A stretch of 64,000 nucleotides of DNA, from assembly GCF_009176705.1 (NCBI RefSeq), contig NZ_AP021846.1, forward strand, positions 280,001 through 344,000, given 5' to 3'. Under the pieces are notes generated by a model that ran no database searches, had not been told where the DNA came from, and saw nothing but the letters and a program-made list of their open reading frames with translations. This DNA comes from Pseudoalteromonas sp. A25 (lineage in GTDB: Bacteria > Pseudomonadota > Gammaproteobacteria > Enterobacterales > Alteromonadaceae). Position numbers and translations under genes: made by a program. Shown one piece after another: positions 60,548 to 64,000 of this stretch; positions within the stretch are counted from its first letter, which is position 1; every line of letters begins with the position of its first letter.

Positions 60548-60937
60548 ATGGCAAATCAATACTACGGTACAGGTCGTCGTAAAAGTTCAAGTGCTCGCGT
60601 ATTCTTACGCCCAGGCACTGGCAGCATCGTAATTAATCAGCGTTCTATCGAAGAGTACTTCGGTCGTGAAACTTCTCGCATGGTTGTTCGTCAGCCGCTA
60701 GAGCTAGTTGAAATGACAGAGAAGTTTGACCTTTACATCACTGTTGAAGGTGGTGGTATGACTGGTCAAGCTGGCGCAATCCGCCACGGTATCACGCGTG
60801 CACTTATGGAATTTGACGAGTCACTTCGTCCTACTCTTCGCAAAGCTGGCTTCGTTACTCGCGATGCTCGTAAAGTTGAGCGTAAGAAAGTTGGTCTTAA
60901 GAAAGCACGTAAGAAGACACAGTTCTCAAAACGTTAA
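60548..60937 (+). CDS. rpsI: 30S ribosomal protein S9
   Basis: 129 residues. [19 protein letters not shown] at the N-terminus, [14 protein letters not shown] and the basic tail ending KKTQFSKR are S9 features; the final Lys-Arg reaches the P-site tRNA. AAGGAG precedes the ATG. Confidence 0.98.
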   Translation: MANQYYGTGRRKSSSARVFLRPGTGSIVINQRSIEEYFGRETSRMVVRQPLELVEMTEKFDLYITVEGGGMTGQAGAIRHGITRALMEFDESLRPTLRKAGFVTRDARKVERKKVGLKKARKKTQFSKR

Positions 60938-60960
60938 TTTTTTACGTTTCAAGAATTCAA

Positions 60961-60987
60961 AAACCCAGCATTTTGCTGGGTTTTTTG
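60961..60987 (+). terminator. rpsI terminator
   Basis: AACCCAGCA and TGCTGGGTT form a stem with a 2- to 3-nt loop, followed by a run of T. It lies 24 nt after the rpsI stop. Confidence 0.93.
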
Positions 60988-61270
60988 TTTTTTGCCTTTT
61001 AATTCCCTTTCATGAATGCGCCTAAAATATTTTCAAGATAGCTTAATAAGTAGGCATTTCACCTAATACTCAGATTTGCTGATAAAAAAAGTGCAATATT
61101 TAGGGTATTTAGTGTAAATCTGACGATAACTCGGCGGTTTTTTTTGCTACAATTGCAGGGCAAGTAAAGTGAGCGAGTTTCAACCCCGTATTCGGTGGTT
61201 CTCTAGCCTCAGTTGAGGTTGATCTTGGTCAGTATATTGTTTTTAGGATAGCGTATTATATATCATCGGC

Positions 61271-61434
61271 CTCATGCTCAAAGTAACCTAATAAATTCGA
61301 ATCGGGTTTATTGGGGCATGAGTCTGTAATAACCTTGTTTTAATCAAGGGATTTATTTATGATCGCTTCTATTTTGTAGTTTCTTAAAATTAACCTGCTG
61401 TAACTGATGTTCTCAATATAGCAAGTGTTGAGAA
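61271..61434 (+). promoter_or_regulatory. Structured petA leader: three successive inverted repeats
   Basis: CTCATGC (61271-61277) pairs with GCATGAG (61316-61322) and encloses CCTAATAAA / TTTATTGGG. CCTTG (61333-61337) pairs with CAAGG (61345-61349). TTCTCAA (61410-61416) pairs with TTGAGAA (61428-61434), ending 7 nt before the GGAG ribosome-binding site of petA. The set suggests a folded 5' leader. Confidence 0.45.
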
Positions 61435-61453
61435 TCATAGTGGAGATAAGTGG

Positions 61454-62044
61454 ATGAGCAATGCGCCTGTAGACAATGGCCGACGTCGCTTTTTAACCAT
61501 AGCTACCTCTGTTGTTGGTGGTGTTGGTGCGGCTGGGGCTGCTGTTCCTTTTATTGCGTCTTGGAATCCAAGTGAGCGAGCTAAATCTGCGGGTGCGCCT
61601 GTAGAAGTAGATATCAGCAAGCTTGAGCCTGGACAATTAATTCGTGTTGAGTGGCGAGGTAAACCTGTTTGGGTTATTTCTCGTACGCCAAAAATGCTTG
61701 AACAAATGAAGGGCCATGAAGATATGCTTCGTGATCCGGAGTCTGAAGAGCCTCAACAACTAGATTCAGCTAAAAACCCATATCGTTCTAAGCGCCCAGA
61801 AATTTTTGTGGCGGTTGGTATTTGTACTCACCTTGGCTGTTCACCTAGCTTTTTACAGGGTGGTTTTGGTGAAAAGGTTGAAGGCACAGAGGATGGTTTC
61901 TTCTGTCCGTGTCACGGTTCTAAATTTGATATGGCTGGTCGCGTATTCCAGTCAGTACCAGCACCGTTAAACCTTGAAGTTCCACCGTATACCTTTATTG
62001 ATGACACTACAATTCTAGTTGGTGAAGAAGAAGGGGTTGCGTAA
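61454..62044 (+). CDS. petA: Rieske iron-sulfur subunit of cytochrome bc1
   Basis: 196 residues. The N-terminus has a twin-arginine-like signal (NGRRRFLTIAT) and one membrane helix. The [2Fe-2S] ligands lie in CTHLGCS and CPCHGS. It accepts electrons from quinol in complex III and passes them to cytochrome c1. GGAG is 8 nt before the ATG; it overlaps petB by one base. Confidence 0.97.
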   Translation: MSNAPVDNGRRRFLTIATSVVGGVGAAGAAVPFIASWNPSERAKSAGAPVEVDISKLEPGQLIRVEWRGKPVWVISRTPKMLEQMKGHEDMLRDPESEEPQQLDSAKNPYRSKRPEIFVAVGICTHLGCSPSFLQGGFGEKVEGTEDGFFCPCHGSKFDMAGRVFQSVPAPLNLEVPPYTFIDDTTILVGEEEGVA

Positions 62045-63309
62045 TGTTTGGTAATATTATCAACTGGATAGATGAACGTATTCCTATGACTCGCGTCTGG
62101 AATATGCACATTGCTCAATATCCTGCACCAAAAAACTTTAACTTTTGGTATCTGTTTGGTTCATTGGCCATTCTTGTACTAGTAAACCAAATCGTGACGG
62201 GTATCTGGCTTACCATGAACTTTGTACCTTCTGCGGAAGGTGCATTTGCGTCTGTTGAATACATCATGCGTGACGTTGAATATGGTTGGTTACTGCGCTA
62301 TTTACACTCAACGGGTGCGTCTGCGTTCTTTATCGTTGTTTACTTGCATATGTTCCGTGGCATGATCTACGGCTCTTACCAAAAACCGCGTGAACTTCTC
62401 TGGTTATTTGGTATGTTCATTTTCTTAGCGTTAATGGCAGAAGCCTTTATGGGTTACTTATTACCTTGGGGACAAATGTCTTTCTGGGGTGCGCAAGTAA
62501 TCATTTCATTGTTCGGAGCCATCCCTGTGATCGGTGATGATTTAACTCTTTGGATCCGTGGTGACTATGTTATCTCAGGTGCAACACTAAACCGTTTCTT
62601 TGCGTTGCATGTTATTGCATTGCCACTTGTACTAGTTATTCTTGTGTTCCTTCACATTGTTGCGCTTCACGAAGTGGGTTCAAACAACCCTGATGGTGTT
62701 GAGATTAAGCGTAAGAAAGGTACTGTTGCAGAAGAAGACAAGCCAAAATTTAAGTTCCATGAATATTACACCAGCAAGAAAGATATTGTTGATGCGATTC
62801 CATTCCACCCATATTACACAGTAAAAGATGTGCTGGGTGTAGCAGGCTTCTTAATTCTGTTCTGCTGGGTTGTGTTCTTTATGCCGGAAATGAACGGGTT
62901 CTTCTTAGAGGCTCCTAACTTTGAAGCGGCAAACCCACTGAAAACACCAGAACACATTTTCCCTGTTTGGTATTTTACGCCGTTTTATGCAATCTTACGT
63001 GCGATCCCTAATAAGTTATTAGGTGTTGTAGCAATGGGTGCATCAATCGTGGTCCTTGCGTTATTACCTTGGATTGACCGTGGTAAGGTGAAGTCTATTC
63101 GTTACCGTTGTGGTCTTCACAAGCTTAACATTGCACAGTTTGTTGTTACATTTGTTATCCTTGGCTGGATCGGGGCAACACCGCAAACAGACTTTAAAAC
63201 GCTGCTGTCGCAAATTACTACAGTGACGTACTTCATGTTCTTTGTTTTACTCTTTGTGTATTCGAAGAATGAAAAGACTAAGCCATTGCCAACGAGGTTG
63301 ACGAAATGA
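62044..63309 (+). CDS. petB: Cytochrome b of the bc1 complex
   Basis: 421 residues, eight membrane helices. Haem-ligating His pairs lie in YLHSTGASAFFIVVYLHMF and in FFALHVIALPLVLVILVFLHIVALHE (both split across helices B and D). The quinol-site motif appears as PVWYFTPFYAILRAIPNK. It carries the two b haems of complex III. It overlaps petC by 4 nt. Confidence 0.97.
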   Translation: MFGNIINWIDERIPMTRVWNMHIAQYPAPKNFNFWYLFGSLAILVLVNQIVTGIWLTMNFVPSAEGAFASVEYIMRDVEYGWLLRYLHSTGASAFFIVVYLHMFRGMIYGSYQKPRELLWLFGMFIFLALMAEAFMGYLLPWGQMSFWGAQVIISLFGAIPVIGDDLTLWIRGDYVISGATLNRFFALHVIALPLVLVILVFLHIVALHEVGSNNPDGVEIKRKKGTVAEEDKPKFKFHEYYTSKKDIVDAIPFHPYYTVKDVLGVAGFLILFCWVVFFMPEMNGFFLEAPNFEAANPLKTPEHIFPVWYFTPFYAILRAIPNKLLGVVAMGASIVVLALLPWIDRGKVKSIRYRCGLHKLNIAQFVVTFVILGWIGATPQTDFKTLLSQITTVTYFMFFVLLFVYSKNEKTKPLPTRLTK

Positions 63310-64000
63310 TGAAAAAGCTAATTATCGGTTTATTCGCATTGTTGCCAACGTTTGTTATGGCAGCAGGGCCGTCTGTGCCGCTGATGGAAGCAGGCCATGA
63401 CTTGACAGACAAGGCATCGTTACAACGTGGTGCTAAGTTGTTCATGAATTACTGTCTTGGTTGTCACCAGATGCAGTATCAGCGTTATGAGCGTACGTTC
63501 AGAGATATCGGTATTCCAACTGATATTGGTCAAGAACAGTTGATTTTTGATGGCTCAAAAGTGGGTAGCCACATTTTGAATTCCATTGAAAAAGATGATG
63601 CTGCTAAATGGTTTGGTGCTGCGCCACCAGATCTAACCCTGGTAGCGCGTGTACGTGGTGCAGATTGGATTTATACTTATCTGAAGTCTTTCTATAAAGA
63701 TGAATCTCGCCCATTTGGTGTGAATAACACTATTTTCCCTTCTGTGGGGATGCCACACGTGCTTCAGGAGTTACAAGGGTTACCGACACCAATTACTGAG
63801 CAAGTAACTGAGAATGGGAAAACTGTAACGAAGATAGTGGGTACTGAAACGGATGGTTCTGGAGAGATGAGTACTGATGAATATGATCAAGCTGTTCGTG
63901 ATTTAACGAACTTCATGGCATACGTTGGTGAACCTTCTCGACTTGAGTCTGAAGCTCTTGGTTATAAAGTGTTAGGATTTTTAGTTATTCTATTTATTCT
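63306..64000 (+). CDS. petC: Cytochrome c1 of the bc1 complex (3' end outside the window)
   Basis: At least 231 residues are encoded before the window ends. The start is ATG 63306 or the adjacent ATG 63309, overlapping petB. A signal peptide ends near VMA-AG. The covalent haem site CLGCH lies at residues 50-54. The reading frame enters a hydrophobic stretch (VLGFLVILFIL) at the edge, which is the C-terminal membrane anchor, so only a short tail is missing. Confidence 0.95.
   Translation, partial: MMKKLIIGLFALLPTFVMAAGPSVPLMEAGHDLTDKASLQRGAKLFMNYCLGCHQMQYQRYERTFRDIGIPTDIGQEQLIFDGSKVGSHILNSIEKDDAAKWFGAAPPDLTLVARVRGADWIYTYLKSFYKDESRPFGVNNTIFPSVGMPHVLQELQGLPTPITEQVTENGKTVTKIVGTETDGSGEMSTDEYDQAVRDLTNFMAYVGEPSRLESEALGYKVLGFLVILFI

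Larger units (their letters stand above)
60938..61453. other. 516-nt interval between rpsI and petA
   Basis: It holds the rpsI terminator, then about 460 nt without a credible gene. Three successive inverted repeats sit in the second half (61271-61322, 61333-61349 and 61410-61434), so it is probably the promoter and long leader of petABC. A T-rich segment with TTGTTT (61237-61242) and AT-rich TATAT downstream may hold the promoter, but box spacing is poor. Confidence 0.5.

Noticed and set aside
61361..61381. Seven-codon leader peptide ATG ATC GCT ... TAG before petA
   Set aside because: It is very short, has no distinctive codon run and no clear ribosome-binding site.

Overview
The window is a typical chromosomal segment of a marine gammaproteobacterium, most likely an Alteromonadales member close to Pseudoalteromonas. 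That assignment is an inference from moderately AT-rich DNA, gene content and gene order (csrD-mreBCD-maf-rng-yhdP-tldD, yrbG-kdsD-lptCAB-rpoN-hpf-ptsN-rapZ-ptsO, mlaFEDCB-ibaG-murA, degS-degQ-zapG/zapE-rplM-rpsI-petABC). No phage, insertion sequence with transposase, CRISPR array or tRNA gene was seen. Almost all of the sequence is densely packed housekeeping DNA.

Layout. 1-1590: the 3' part of a 23S rRNA gene, a 5S rRNA gene and the rrn terminator. 1.7-19.1 kb: mostly single genes in changing orientation. They include a TRIC-like membrane protein, comM, an orphan response regulator, a secreted S9 peptidase, a CNNM/CBS protein, a response regulator-EAL protein, an M50 protease, two transporters, yacL, a 2OG oxygenase, a thioesterase and uvrA. 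19.2-28.3 kb: a periplasmic solute-binding protein, a YajR-like exporter, ssb, a secreted gluzincin, a degenerate GGDEF/EAL protein of the CsrD/MshH type, a PLP enzyme and a SUMF1/PEGA protein. 28.4-39 kb: the cell-shape and maturation cluster mreBCD-maf-rng-yhdP-nit-tldD. 39.2-43.1 kb: a short BLUF photoreceptor, darP (yjgA), pmbA and mgtE.

43.2-50.6 kb, minus strand: one long block for LPS transport, sigma-54, ribosome hibernation and the nitrogen PTS. kdsC is missing from its usual place between kdsD and lptC; a 35-codon ORF sits exactly there. 50.7-55.4 kb: the Mla phospholipid-transport operon with ibaG and murA. 55.5-58.6 kb, minus strand: degS, degQ and zapG. 58.8-64 kb: zapE, rplM-rpsI and petABC (bc1 complex), with petC cut by the window edge.

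The genes serve envelope building and quality control (Mla, Lpt, MurA, Mre, YhdP, DegS/DegQ), RNA and ribosome functions (RNase G, HPF, DarP, L13, S9), DNA repair and transformation (UvrA, SSB, ComM) and respiration (bc1). No clearly new multi-gene system was found. The most unusual items are the kdsC-slot mini-ORF, a 162-bp long-palindrome repeat after the TRIC-like gene, a 15-bp inverted repeat covering the degQ start codon, the csrD-mreB interval where vibrios carry the MSHA pilus locus but which here holds two unrelated genes, and the structured petA leader.
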